From Streptomyces sp. AC1-42W (GTDB lineage Bacteria > Actinomycetota > Actinomycetes > Streptomycetales > Streptomycetaceae): a DNA stretch of 64,000 nt. The position numbers were made by a program, and so were the translations under genes. Below, piece by piece: positions 53,218-62,427 of the stretch. Where the stretch lies: the NCBI RefSeq assembly GCF_003248355.1, contig NZ_QKWY01000002.1:1364001-1428000 (forward strand), read 5' to 3'. The notes beneath the pieces are model-generated. The model had not been told where the DNA came from. It worked only from the letters and a program-made list of their open reading frames with translations, and made no database searches. Numbering within the stretch: position 1 is the stretch's first letter; every line of letters starts with the position of its first letter.

Positions 53218-54141
53218 ATGGGACGTTATGTGATCCGGCGGCTGCTGCAGATGATCCCGGTCTTCTTCGGCACCACGCTGTTGATCTTCCTGATGGTGAA
53301 CGTGATGGGCGACCCCATCGCGGGTCTCTGCGGCGACCGCCAGTGCGACCCGGCGACCGCCGCCCAACTCCGCTCCGAATTCGGCCTCGACAAGCCGGTC
53401 TGGCAGCAATACCTCACCTACATGGGCAACGTCTTCACCGGCGACTTCGGCACCGCGTTCAACGGGCAGAAGGTCACCGAGCTGATGGGCACCGCCTTCC
53501 CCATCACCATCCGCCTCACCCTCGTCGCGATCTTCTTCGAGATCGTCATCGGCATCAGCCTCGGCGTCGTCACCGGACTGCGCCGCGGCCGGCCCGTGGA
53601 CACCACCGTGCTGATCCTGACGCTGATCGTCATCTCGATCCCGACCTTCGTCACCGGTCTGCTGCTCCAGCTGCTCCTGGGCGTCCAGTGGGGCGTCATC
53701 AAGCCCTCCGTCTCACCGGAGGCCCCCCTCAACGAGCTGATCATCCCCGGCCTGGTGGTCGCCTCCGTCTCCCTGGCGTACGTCACCCGGCTCACCCGCA
53801 CCTCGATCGCCGAGAACACCCGCGCCGACTACATCCGCACCGCCACCGCCAAGGGCCTGCCCCGGCGCCGCGTGGTCGTCCGGCATCTGCTGCGCAACTC
53901 GCTGATCCCCGTCGTCACCTTCATCGGCACCGACGTGGGCGCGCTCATGGGCGGGGCGATCGTCACCGAGCGGATCTTCAACATCCACGGCGTCGGCTAC
54001 CAGCTCTACCAGGGCATCCTGCGGCAGAACTCGCAGACCGTCGTCGGCTTCGTCACGATCCTGGTGCTCGTCTTCCTGGCGGCCAACCTGATCGTCGACC
54101 TGCTCTACGCCGTACTCGACCCGAGGATTCGCTATGCCTGA
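53218..54141 (+). CDS. oligopeptide ABC transporter permease (OppB-type), operon 2
   Basis: 307 aa from ATG 53218 (GGAG upstream). Six predicted transmembrane helices and the EAA-like loop TRADYIRTATAKGLPRRRVV. It is clearly paralogous to 46527-47459 and starts with nearly the same residues (MGRYVIRRLLQMIPVFF). Its stop overlaps the next start (ATGCCTGA), the same junction as in operon 1. Confidence 0.93.
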   Translation: MGRYVIRRLLQMIPVFFGTTLLIFLMVNVMGDPIAGLCGDRQCDPATAAQLRSEFGLDKPVWQQYLTYMGNVFTGDFGTAFNGQKVTELMGTAFPITIRLTLVAIFFEIVIGISLGVVTGLRRGRPVDTTVLILTLIVISIPTFVTGLLLQLLLGVQWGVIKPSVSPEAPLNELIIPGLVVASVSLAYVTRLTRTSIAENTRADYIRTATAKGLPRRRVVVRHLLRNSLIPVVTFIGTDVGALMGGAIVTERIFNIHGVGYQLYQGILRQNSQTVVGFVTILVLVFLAANLIVDLLYAVLDPRIRYA

Positions 54142-55108
54142 CCAGACACCGGACGAGGCGATCTCGGCGGCCGGCACGGGCGGCCCGATGGACCTCGCGC
54201 TCGACGAGGGCGACAGCCTGGAGAAGACGCCCGGCGGCCCCGAGGGCACCGGACCCGAGACCAAGCCGCAGAGCCTGTGGTCCGACGCCCTGCGCGACCT
54301 GCGCCGCAACCCGATCTTCATCATCTCCGCCCTGATCATCCTCTTCCTGGTGGTCATCTCGATCTGGCCGCAGCTCATCGCCTCCGGCGACCCGCTCGAC
54401 TGCGACCTCGGCAAGGCCCAGCAGGGCTCCCAGCCGGGCCACCCCTTCGGCTACGACGGACAGGGCTGCGACGTCTACACCCGCGTCGTCCACGGCGCCC
54501 GCAACTCCGTCACCGTCGGCATCTGCTCCACCCTCGGCGTCGCCCTCATCGGCAGCGTCCTGGGCGGCTTCGCGGGGTTCTTCGGCGGCTGGTGGGACGC
54601 GATCCTCTCCCGCCTCACCGACATCTTCTTCGGTATCCCCGTCGTCCTCGGCGGCCTGGTCTTCCTCTCCGTGGTGACCAGCTCCACCGTCTGGCCGGTG
54701 GTCGGCTTCATCGTGCTCCTCGGCTGGCCGCAGATCGCCCGCATCGCCCGCGGCTCCGTCATCACCGCCAAGCACAACGACTACGTCCAGGCGGCCCGTG
54801 CCCTCGGCGCCTCCAACAGCCGGATGATGCTGCGCCACATCGCGCCGAACGCCGTCGCCCCGGTCATCGTCGTGGCGACCATCGCGCTGGGCACGTACAT
54901 CTCCCTGGAGGCGACCCTGTCGTTCCTCGGCGTCGGCCTCAAGCCGCCCGCCGTCTCCTGGGGCATCGACATCTCGGCGGCGTCCCAGTACATCCGCAAC
55001 GCCCCGCACATGCTCCTCTGGCCGGCGGGCGCACTGGCCCTCACCGTGCTCGCCTTCATCATGCTCGGCGACGCGGTGCGCGACGCCCTCGACCCCAAGC
55101 TGCGCTGA
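54134..55108 (+). CDS. oligopeptide ABC transporter permease (OppC-type), operon 2
   Basis: 324 aa from ATG 54134. An acidic N-terminal extension of about 45 residues precedes six transmembrane helices; EAA loop NDYVQAARALGASNSRMMLR. Paralogue of 47452-48402. Followed by the ATPase gene after 13 bp, with GAGGAG as ribosome site. Confidence 0.93.
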   Translation: MPDQTPDEAISAAGTGGPMDLALDEGDSLEKTPGGPEGTGPETKPQSLWSDALRDLRRNPIFIISALIILFLVVISIWPQLIASGDPLDCDLGKAQQGSQPGHPFGYDGQGCDVYTRVVHGARNSVTVGICSTLGVALIGSVLGGFAGFFGGWWDAILSRLTDIFFGIPVVLGGLVFLSVVTSSTVWPVVGFIVLLGWPQIARIARGSVITAKHNDYVQAARALGASNSRMMLRHIAPNAVAPVIVVATIALGTYISLEATLSFLGVGLKPPAVSWGIDISAASQYIRNAPHMLLWPAGALALTVLAFIMLGDAVRDALDPKLR

Positions 55109-55121
55109 GGAGTCCGCTGCC

Positions 55122-56099
55122 ATGTTGCTCGAAGTACGCGATCTGCACGTGGAGTTCCACACCCGCGACGGGATCGTCCGGGCCGTCAACGGCGTCAACT
55201 ACTCGGTGGCCGAGGGCGAGACGCTCGCGGTCCTCGGCGAATCGGGCTCCGGCAAGTCGGTCACCGCCCAGGCCGTCATGGGCATCCTCGACATGCCGCC
55301 CGGGAAGATCAGCGGCGGCGAGATCCTGTTCAAGGACCGCGACCTGCTGAAGATGAAGCGGGAGGAGCGCCGGAAGATCCGCGGCCAGGAGATGGCCATG
55401 ATCTTCCAGGACGCCCTTTCCTCCCTCAACCCCGTCCTGACCGTGGGCGAACAGCTCGGCGAGATGTACGTCGTGCACCGCGGCATGTCCCGCAAGGACG
55501 CCCGCGCCAAGGCCGTCGAGCTGATGGACCGGGTCCGCATCCCGGCCGCCAAGGAGCGGGTCGGCAACTATCCGCACCAGTTCTCCGGCGGCATGCGCCA
55601 GCGCATCATGATCGCGATGGCGCTCGCCCTGGAGCCCTCCCTGATCATCGCCGACGAACCCACCACCGCCCTCGACGTCACCGTTCAGGCCCAGGTCATG
55701 GACCTCCTCGCGGAACTCCAGCGCGAACTCGACATGGGCCTGATCCTCATCACCCACGACCTCGGCGTCGTCGCCGACGTCGCCGACAAGATCGCCGTGA
55801 TGTACGCGGGCCGCATCGTCGAGACCTCGCCCGTGCACGACATCTACAAGGCGCCCGCACACCCGTACACCAAGGGTCTGCTGGCCTCCATCCCGCGCCT
55901 GGACCAGAAGGGCCAGGAGCTGTACGCGATCAAGGGCCTGCCCCCCAACCTGCTGCACATCCCGCCCGGCTGCGCCTTCAACCCGCGCTGCCCGATGGCC
56001 CAGGAGGTGTGCCGCACCGACGTGCCGCCGCTGTACGACGTGGCCGAGCACCGACAGAGCGCCTGCCACTTCTGGAAGGAGACGCTCGATGCACGCTGA
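55122..56099 (+). CDS. oligopeptide ABC transporter ATPase (OppD-type), operon 2
   Basis: 325 aa from ATG 55122. Intact Walker A GESGSGKS, signature FSGGMRQRIMIAMALAL, Walker B LIIADEPTTALD and switch His THDLGVV. It lacks the 25-residue N-terminal extension of the operon 1 copy. The C-terminal oligo-HPY segment (PGCAFNPRC) is present. The last 11 nt overlap the next gene. Confidence 0.95.
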   Translation: MLLEVRDLHVEFHTRDGIVRAVNGVNYSVAEGETLAVLGESGSGKSVTAQAVMGILDMPPGKISGGEILFKDRDLLKMKREERRKIRGQEMAMIFQDALSSLNPVLTVGEQLGEMYVVHRGMSRKDARAKAVELMDRVRIPAAKERVGNYPHQFSGGMRQRIMIAMALALEPSLIIADEPTTALDVTVQAQVMDLLAELQRELDMGLILITHDLGVVADVADKIAVMYAGRIVETSPVHDIYKAPAHPYTKGLLASIPRLDQKGQELYAIKGLPPNLLHIPPGCAFNPRCPMAQEVCRTDVPPLYDVAEHRQSACHFWKETLDAR

Positions 56100-57258
56100 C
56101 CACGCGGGGAGCACCCCGGCGCGTACGGGCGGCGAGCCGATCCTGGAGGTGCGCGACCTCGTCAAGCACTACCCGCTCACCCAGGGCATCCTCGTCAAGA
56201 AGCAGATCGGCGCGGTCAAGGCGGTCGACGGGGTCTCCTTCGACCTCGGGGCCGGCGAGACCCTCGGCGTCGTGGGGGAGTCCGGCTGCGGCAAGTCGAC
56301 GGTCGCCCGGCTGCTCGTCCACCTGGAGAAGCCGACAGCCGGCTCCATCCGGTACAAGGGCGAGGACGTCACCAAGCTGTCAGGGCGCGCGCTCAAGGCC
56401 GTGCGCCGCAACATCCAGATGGTGTTCCAGGACCCCTACACCTCGCTCAACCCGCGCATGACGGTCGGCGACATCATCGGGGAACCGTACGAGATCCATC
56501 CCGAGGTGGCCCCCAAGGGCAGCCGCCGCCGCAAGGTCCAGGATCTGCTGGACGTCGTCGGCCTCAACCCGGAGTACATCAACCGCTACCCGCACCAGTT
56601 CTCCGGCGGTCAGCGCCAGCGCATCGGCATCGCTCGCGGTCTCGCCCTGAACCCGGAGATCATCGTCGCCGACGAACCGGTCTCCGCGCTCGACGTCTCC
56701 GTCCAGGCCCAGGTCGTCAACCTGCTGGACCGGCTCCAGGCGGAGTTCGACCTGAGCTACGTCTTCATCGCGCACGACCTGTCGATCGTGCGGCACATCT
56801 CCGACCGGGTCGGCGTCATGTACCTCGGCCGGTTCATCGAGATCGGCACGGACGCGGAGATCTACGACCACCCCACGCACCCGTACACCCAGGCGCTGCT
56901 GTCCGCCGTGCCGGTGCCGGACCCGATGGCGCGCGAGTTCCGCGAGCGGATCATCCTGCACGGCGACGTGCCCTCGCCCGCCAACCCGCCCTCCGGCTGC
57001 CGCTTCCGCACCCGCTGCTGGAAGGCGCAGAAGCGCTGCGAGCTGGAGGTGCCGCTGCTCGCGGTCCCGGCGGTCTTCCGCGACACGGACACCCCCGCCC
57101 GCCACGACTCGGCCTGCCACTTCGCGGAGGAGAAGCGGGTGGTCCCGCCGGAGGGCACGCTGGAGGCGGTACCGGGCGAGGACGGGGCGGCCGGGAAGGC
57201 GCTCCCCGGCAAGGAGCAGGGTCCGCCGCCGCCCTCCGGGAGCAGCCGGGTGCGCTGA
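56089..57258 (+). CDS. oligopeptide ABC transporter ATPase (OppF-type), operon 2
   Basis: 389 aa from ATG 56089. Walker A GESGCGKST, signature FSGGQRQRIGIARGLAL, Walker B IIVADEPVSALD, switch FIAHDLSIVRHI, oligo-HPY (SGCRFRTRCWKAQKRC). A 40-residue Gly/Glu/Pro-rich tail is not found in the operon 1 copy. Two long DNA tracts (54 and 75 nt) are identical to that copy. It ends the second operon. Confidence 0.95.
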   Translation: MHADHAGSTPARTGGEPILEVRDLVKHYPLTQGILVKKQIGAVKAVDGVSFDLGAGETLGVVGESGCGKSTVARLLVHLEKPTAGSIRYKGEDVTKLSGRALKAVRRNIQMVFQDPYTSLNPRMTVGDIIGEPYEIHPEVAPKGSRRRKVQDLLDVVGLNPEYINRYPHQFSGGQRQRIGIARGLALNPEIIVADEPVSALDVSVQAQVVNLLDRLQAEFDLSYVFIAHDLSIVRHISDRVGVMYLGRFIEIGTDAEIYDHPTHPYTQALLSAVPVPDPMAREFRERIILHGDVPSPANPPSGCRFRTRCWKAQKRCELEVPLLAVPAVFRDTDTPARHDSACHFAEEKRVVPPEGTLEAVPGEDGAAGKALPGKEQGPPPPSGSSRVR

Positions 57259-57346
57259 CGCGGCGTCAACCGGTGTACGGCACACCGTGATATGGGCGGT
57301 GTCGGCCCTCTTGTCCGGAGGGCGGGCGCACGGAAGTATCGACGGG

Positions 57347-58408
57347 ATGATACTCACCCGCGGAGCGAGAGCCACCGGAGCCGTTCTGTCCGCCCTGCTC
57401 GCGGTGATCGTCGCGTGCTGGCTGATTCGGGACGTCCGAGCGACGAGTTTCGGCCAACTGTGGCGGTACTGGGCCGGATTCAACGAACCCGGCCTGTGGG
57501 TCATGCCCGCGACCTCCGCCATGGATGTCGTCCTGTTCGTGGTGTACGTCGCCGTCGCCGTGGCCTCCCTGCGCACCGCGGTCGCCGCTCCCGCGCTCGT
57601 CGCCGCCGGGGTGGTCACCATCGGCGTCCGGCTTCCCGGGCTCTGGACGATCGGCAACCGGCGCATGGAGTCCGGCTACTCCGACGACCTGCGCTCGCGG
57701 GCCCTGATCTGCGTCTTCGTGGCCCTCGCCGCGGGCGCCGCGATGATCATCACCGCCGGGGCGGGCCGCAGGCCCCCGGCCGACTCGTACGAGCCGCTGC
57801 CCACCAGGCCCGGACCGGGCGCGGGCGTCCTGGCGTTCCTGGCGCTGGGCGCGGCCGGAGCGGTGCTGATCGCCTGGGAGATCCGCCAGATGGCGCGGTA
57901 TCCGGAGCTGTTCCCCGAGTGGTACACGGGCGGCGACCGGATCGGACAGCAGCTGACCGGTGCCCCGGCGGGCTGGGGCGCCGTGCTGCTGGCCCTGCTG
58001 TGCCTGTTCTGCGGGATCAGCGCCGTCGCGCGGGCCACGCACGCGCGCCCCTTCGGCCTGATCGCCGCCGTGCTGCTGCTGCCCGGCGCGGTACTCGGCG
58101 TGATGCGGATCGTGCACTTCGAGATGTTCGACCACTTCGACGTGCTGCCCGGCGAGATGCAACTCACCGTGCTCAGCTGGATGTTCCAAGGCTTCGCCGC
58201 CGTGGCCGCGCTGATCGCCCTCGCGGTGCCCGGCGGGGCCGGGGCGCCGGGACCGGGCCGCGAGCCGTGGGGCGGCGGACCGGGCTGGGGCCCCGGACAG
58301 GCCGCGCCCCCGTACCCCGCACAGCAGCCCCCCGGCTACGGCTACCCGCAGGGCGGCGGCGGCTTCGGCCCGCCCCCGCCGCCCTCCCAGCCGCCGCCCG
58401 GCTGGTAG
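57347..58408 (+). CDS. polytopic membrane protein with Pro/Gly-rich C-terminus
   Basis: 353 aa from ATG 57347 (an upstream start at 57287 would add 20 polar residues with no better site). About seven hydrophobic segments span residues 10-295 (VLSALLAVIVACWLI, ALVAAGVVTIGVRLPG, LIAAVLLLPGAVLGVM). A Gly/Pro/Tyr-rich cytoplasmic tail follows, ending in PPPPPSQPPPGW. I recognise no enzymatic motif. It converges with the S9 peptidase gene with a 1-bp gap. Confidence 0.82.
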   Translation: MILTRGARATGAVLSALLAVIVACWLIRDVRATSFGQLWRYWAGFNEPGLWVMPATSAMDVVLFVVYVAVAVASLRTAVAAPALVAAGVVTIGVRLPGLWTIGNRRMESGYSDDLRSRALICVFVALAAGAAMIITAGAGRRPPADSYEPLPTRPGPGAGVLAFLALGAAGAVLIAWEIRQMARYPELFPEWYTGGDRIGQQLTGAPAGWGAVLLALLCLFCGISAVARATHARPFGLIAAVLLLPGAVLGVMRIVHFEMFDHFDVLPGEMQLTVLSWMFQGFAAVAALIALAVPGGAGAPGPGREPWGGGPGWGPGQAAPPYPAQQPPGYGYPQGGGGFGPPPPPSQPPPGW

Positions 58409-58409
58409 C

Positions 58410-60536
58410 TCAGAGCCCCAGCGACCGCTTCAGGAAGTCCACCTGGAGCAGCAGCAGGTTCTCGGCCACATTCTCCTGCGGGGTCATATGGGTCACCCCG
58501 CTCAGCGGCAGCACCTCGTGCGGCCGGCCGGCGGCGAGCAGTGCCGAGGACAGCCGCAGGCTGTGCGCGACGACCACGTTGTCGTCCGCCAGCCCTTGGA
58601 TGATCATCATCGGACGCACCTGCTTCTCCGGGTACGAAAGACCCTCGTCGGTGACCAGCGAGTTGTACGCGTACATCGCCGCCTGCTCCGCCGGGTCGCC
58701 CAGATAGCGTTCGGTGTAGTGCGTGTCGTAGAGCCGCTGGTCGGTCACCGGGGCGCCGACGACCGCCGCGTGGAAGACGTCCGGCCGCCGCAGCACCGCC
58801 ATACCGGCCAGGAAGCCGCCGAAGGACCAGCCCCGGATCGCCACCCGGCCGAGATCCAGCGGAAACCGCTCCGCGAGCGCGTGCAGGGCGTCCACCTGGT
58901 CCTCCACGGTGAGCGCCAGCGCGTGCTTGACCGACTTCTCCCAGCCCGGCGAACGGCCGGGCGTACCGCGCCCGTCCGCGACGACCACGGCGAAGCCCCG
59001 GTCCGCGAACCACTGCGAGGTGAGGTGCGGATTGTGGGCGGCGAGCACCCGCCGGCCGTGCGGCCCGCCGTACGGGTCCATCAGCACAGGAAGCGGACCG
59101 TCAGACTCCGAATAGCCGGTGGGGAGCAGCACGGCGCACGGAATTCGCCGTGCGCCCCCTTCCGTCAGCACCGGCCGCGCGGACAGCACCGGCCGCTCCG
59201 CGTGACTCTCGACGACCGCGATCTCCGTGCCGTCGCGCAGCACCCTCGCCGTTGCGCCTGCCCGCTCCACCGACGTCGAAACCAGCACCGTCACCCGCCC
59301 GGACCGGACCGCCGTGTGCACGCCGACGCCCGCCGAGACCCGCTCGACGCCCAGCTCGTTGACCCGGTACACATGGCTCTCGCCGACCTCCGGAGCCTCC
59401 GCCTCCGCGCCCGCCGACGCCGACACCAGGACGTCCGAGTCCCCGATGTCCAGCACCGACTGAATGTGCAGCTGCGCCCCGGTCAGCGTCCGGTCGCCCA
59501 CCGCGAGGACCCGCGCCCCGCCCTCGTCCGTGACCCGCACCAGCCGTCCGTCCGGCGCCCACGCGGGCACACCGGGGAACAGCTCCAGCCACACCTCGTC
59601 CTCGTCCACGTGCACGGTCCGGGTCGCGCCCGTCTCCGGCTCCACCGCGAGGTACAGCTGGCTCTGCTGGTCCCGCGCCTGGACGAGCAGGAGCGGAGCC
59701 CCGTACGAGGACCAGTGCACCCGCGCCAGATACGGGAACCGGGCCCGGTCCCACGTCACGTCGACCCGCTTGCCGTCCAGGCCCACGACCTGGAGCCCCA
59801 CCACCGCGTTGGGCGTGCCGGCCGCCGGGTACGCGACCTCCGCCGGCCTGCGCTCCGGGTGCGCCGGGTCCGCGATCCACCACCGCCGGACCGGGCTCTC
59901 GTCCACGCGCGCCACCAGCAGCCGGTCGGACTCCGGCGACCACCAGAAGCCCCGCGAGCGGCCCATCTCCTCGGCCGCGATGAACTCCGCGAGCCCGTAC
60001 GTGACCTGGTCGTCCTCCGGCTCGGCCAGCACCCGGTCCGCCTCGCCGTCCACCCCCACGACCCGCAGCGCACCCTTGGACACATAGGCGACGTGTCGCC
60101 CGTCCGGGGAGGGGCGCGGGTCGATCACCGGGCCTGGCACGGGCAGCGCACGCGCCGTGCCCGCCGGCAGATCGGCCACGTACACCTTGCCCGACAGCGC
60201 GAACGCGGCCAGCTCGGCCGCCGCGTCCACGGCGTAGCCCACGATCCCGGACGACCCCTCCCGGCTGCGCTCCCGGCGGGCGCGCTCCCGCGCCGACAGC
60301 CGCTCCGCCGAACCGCCGAGCAGCGCCCGCGGATCGGCCACCAGGCGCTCCCGCGGGGCCGCGTCCCCGGTCAGGTCCAGCACCCAGAGCCGGCCCGAGC
60401 GGTCCGTGCCGGAACCCGAGCGCAGGTAGACCACGCGTCCACCGTCGGGTGAAACCGTGAACGCGCGAGGTGCCCCGAGAGTGAATCTCATGGTCCGTGC
60501 CGACTGGAGCGGGAACGTGATCTCTGGCGAAGTCAT
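58410..60536 (-). CDS. S9-family prolyl oligopeptidase (DPP IV-like)
   Basis: 708 aa from ATG 60536. The N-terminal half has beta-propeller character (VYLRSGSGTDRSGRLWVLDL, YVSKGALRVVGVDGE). The C-terminal alpha/beta-hydrolase carries the catalytic Ser in IRGWSFGGFLAGM, Asp in GLADDNVVVAHS and His in SGVTHMTPQ. It lacks a signal peptide, so it is probably a cytoplasmic peptidase that trims peptides, fitting the two peptide-import operons nearby. No clear ribosome site precedes the ATG; a short leader or leaderless transcript is possible. Confidence 0.93.
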   Translation of the reverse strand: MTSPEITFPLQSARTMRFTLGAPRAFTVSPDGGRVVYLRSGSGTDRSGRLWVLDLTGDAAPRERLVADPRALLGGSAERLSARERARRERSREGSSGIVGYAVDAAAELAAFALSGKVYVADLPAGTARALPVPGPVIDPRPSPDGRHVAYVSKGALRVVGVDGEADRVLAEPEDDQVTYGLAEFIAAEEMGRSRGFWWSPESDRLLVARVDESPVRRWWIADPAHPERRPAEVAYPAAGTPNAVVGLQVVGLDGKRVDVTWDRARFPYLARVHWSSYGAPLLLVQARDQQSQLYLAVEPETGATRTVHVDEDEVWLELFPGVPAWAPDGRLVRVTDEGGARVLAVGDRTLTGAQLHIQSVLDIGDSDVLVSASAGAEAEAPEVGESHVYRVNELGVERVSAGVGVHTAVRSGRVTVLVSTSVERAGATARVLRDGTEIAVVESHAERPVLSARPVLTEGGARRIPCAVLLPTGYSESDGPLPVLMDPYGGPHGRRVLAAHNPHLTSQWFADRGFAVVVADGRGTPGRSPGWEKSVKHALALTVEDQVDALHALAERFPLDLGRVAIRGWSFGGFLAGMAVLRRPDVFHAAVVGAPVTDQRLYDTHYTERYLGDPAEQAAMYAYNSLVTDEGLSYPEKQVRPMMIIQGLADDNVVVAHSLRLSSALLAAGRPHEVLPLSGVTHMTPQENVAENLLLLQVDFLKRSLGL

Positions 60537-60700
60537 GCGCCGAACCTATCGGCCCGCTCCGTCCGTGCGCCCCTCGTGCTGCTGTGCCCCGATCAATGCG
60601 GTGCCACGGATAGTTATGATCCGTAGCGCTCGGTGGGTATGAACCTGCTGGCTTCACGCGTGCTGCCCGTGCCCGACCGTACAGATGGAGGTGAACCGCT

Positions 60701-60895
60701 GTGGCGCTCTCGATTTCGGCGGTGGTGCTGCTGGCGATCATCGTCTTCCTGCTGATCCGGAAGTCCGGACTGAAGGGAGGACATGCGGTCGTCTGCGCGC
60801 TGCTCGGCTTCTATCTCGCCGATTCCACCATCGCGCCCACCATCTCCGAGCTGACCACGAACGTGGCCGGCATGATCGGGGGCCTGAAGTTCTGA
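60701..60895 (+). CDS. small conserved-type membrane protein
   Basis: 64 aa from GTG 60701 with GGAGGTG upstream. One strong helix near the N-terminus (ISAVVLLAIIVFLLI) and a second weak hydrophobic segment (AVVCALLGFYLADSTIA). No known motif. It lies between the S9 peptidase and mshB genes, 26 bp upstream of mshB and probably co-transcribed with it. Function unknown. Confidence 0.8.
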   Translation: MALSISAVVLLAIIVFLLIRKSGLKGGHAVVCALLGFYLADSTIAPTISELTTNVAGMIGGLKF

Positions 60896-60921
60896 CGCCG
60901 GGGGCTCGTAGGGTGGTCCCC

Positions 60922-61821
60922 ATGACGGACCTTCCCGCCCGGCGACTGCTCCTGGTGCACGCGCACCCGGACGACGAGTCGATCAACAACGGCGCCACCA
61001 TGGCCAGGTACGCGGCCGAAGGCGCCCTGGTCACGCTGGTGACCTGCACACTCGGCGAGGAGGGCGAGGTCATCCCGCCCGCGCTCGCCCATCACGCCGC
61101 GGACCGGGACGACACCCTCGGCCCGTACCGCCGCGGCGAACTCGCCGCCGCCATGAGGGAGCTGGGCGTCACCGACCACCGCTTCCTCGGCGGCGCCGGC
61201 CGCTACCGGGACTCCGGGATGATGGGCGCCGAGCAGAACCACCGCCCCGGCGCCTTCTGGGCGGCCGACGTGGACGAGGCCGCCGGGCATCTCGTCGACG
61301 TCATCCGCGAGGTGCGCCCCCAGGTCCTGGTGACCTACGACCCGGACGGGGGCTACGGCCACCCCGACCACATCCAGACCCACCGGGTCGCCACCCGCGC
61401 CGCCGAACTGGCCGCCGACGCCGCGTACCGCCCCGGCACGGCCGCCCCGCACACCGTCGCCAAGATCTACTGGAACCGGGTGCCGCGCTCGGTCGCCGAC
61501 GAGCGGTTCGCCGCCCTGCGCGCCGAGGTCCCCGACGCCTTCCTCGGCATCGCCGCGATCGGCGACGTACCGGGCGTGGTGGACGACGCCCTGATCACCA
61601 CCGTGATCGACGGCACGGGCTACGAGCGGGCCAAGGCCGCCGCCATGCGGGCGCACGCCACGCAGATCGCCCTCCAGGGGCTCTACTTCGCCCTCTCCAA
61701 CGACCTCGGCCAGCCCGTCTTCACCACCGAGTACTACGAGTTGGCCTCCGGCGCCCCGGGCGCCCCGGCCGGCGAGCACGAGGACGATCTGTTCGCGGGC
61801 GTGCCGGGAGCCGAGCGGTGA
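60922..61821 (+). CDS. mshB: MshB, GlcNAc-inositol deacetylase of mycothiol synthesis
   Basis: 299 aa from ATG 60922. The zinc-binding motif AHPDDES (His15, Asp18) and the second metal/active-site GHPDH (GGYGHPDHIQTHRV), together with the length and C-terminal layout of actinobacterial MshB, identify the GlcNAc-Ins deacetylase. It makes GlcN-Ins for MshC, in the cytoplasm. It overlaps the next gene by 4 nt (GTGA). The alternative, Mca amidase, is less likely given the length and motif spacing. Confidence 0.9.
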   Translation: MTDLPARRLLLVHAHPDDESINNGATMARYAAEGALVTLVTCTLGEEGEVIPPALAHHAADRDDTLGPYRRGELAAAMRELGVTDHRFLGGAGRYRDSGMMGAEQNHRPGAFWAADVDEAAGHLVDVIREVRPQVLVTYDPDGGYGHPDHIQTHRVATRAAELAADAAYRPGTAAPHTVAKIYWNRVPRSVADERFAALRAEVPDAFLGIAAIGDVPGVVDDALITTVIDGTGYERAKAAAMRAHATQIALQGLYFALSNDLGQPVFTTEYYELASGAPGAPAGEHEDDLFAGVPGAER

Positions 61822-62273
61822 GCGGCAGCAGCAGGGCACGGGCCGGCGGCGACCGGACCGAAACGCAGAAGAGGGACATTCCGGCCACCGGCCTGGCCGC
61901 GCCCGTCAACCCCGCCCGGATCGCCGTCCTGTTCGGCCTGGCGGTCCTCGGAGCGGTCGTGGGCATCGCGGGCACGCTCGTCCAGGCCGCCTGGTTCCCC
62001 GGCGGGCTGCTGATCGCCCTGGTGGGCACGGCCGGCCTCTTCTGCGGCGGGCGCACGCTGACGGGCACCCAGCCCGGAGCCCTGGCCCCCGCCGCAGGTT
62101 GGCTGGTTTCCATCGTTGTTCTGCTCAGCGGGCGGCCCGAAGGGGACTATGTCTTCGGTGACGCGCTCGGCCTCGGGCTCTTCATGCTGGGTGGAATGGG
62201 TCTTGCTGTGATCTGCGCCACCATGCCGCGATCGCCCCGGCAGCGGGCCGACAGCGGCCGACCTGCCAAGTAG
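61818..62273 (+). CDS. DUF6113-like membrane protein
   Basis: 151 aa from GTG 61818, overlapping mshB by 4 nt and so translationally coupled. A charged N-terminus of about 30 residues is followed by four hydrophobic segments (IAVLFGLAVLGAVVGIAG, LLIALVGTAGLFCG, ALGLGLFMLGGMGLAVIC). It resembles, from memory, the DUF6113 family next to mshB in streptomycetes; not checked by search. Function unknown. Confidence 0.8.
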   Translation: MSGSSRARAGGDRTETQKRDIPATGLAAPVNPARIAVLFGLAVLGAVVGIAGTLVQAAWFPGGLLIALVGTAGLFCGGRTLTGTQPGALAPAAGWLVSIVVLLSGRPEGDYVFGDALGLGLFMLGGMGLAVICATMPRSPRQRADSGRPAK

Positions 62274-62427
62274 TGTGCCCCGTCATGCCCCCTGCCCGTC
62301 CAGGGGGTGCGCGGTCGTTTCCCCCGGTCGCGCGGTGTGCTTCGGCGGCGGCCAGTATGGTGGTTCGCGCGCCCGGGCTGTGGCACGGGGGAAGTACGGG
62401 CGGCGGAGCCAATCGGGAGAACCTGCT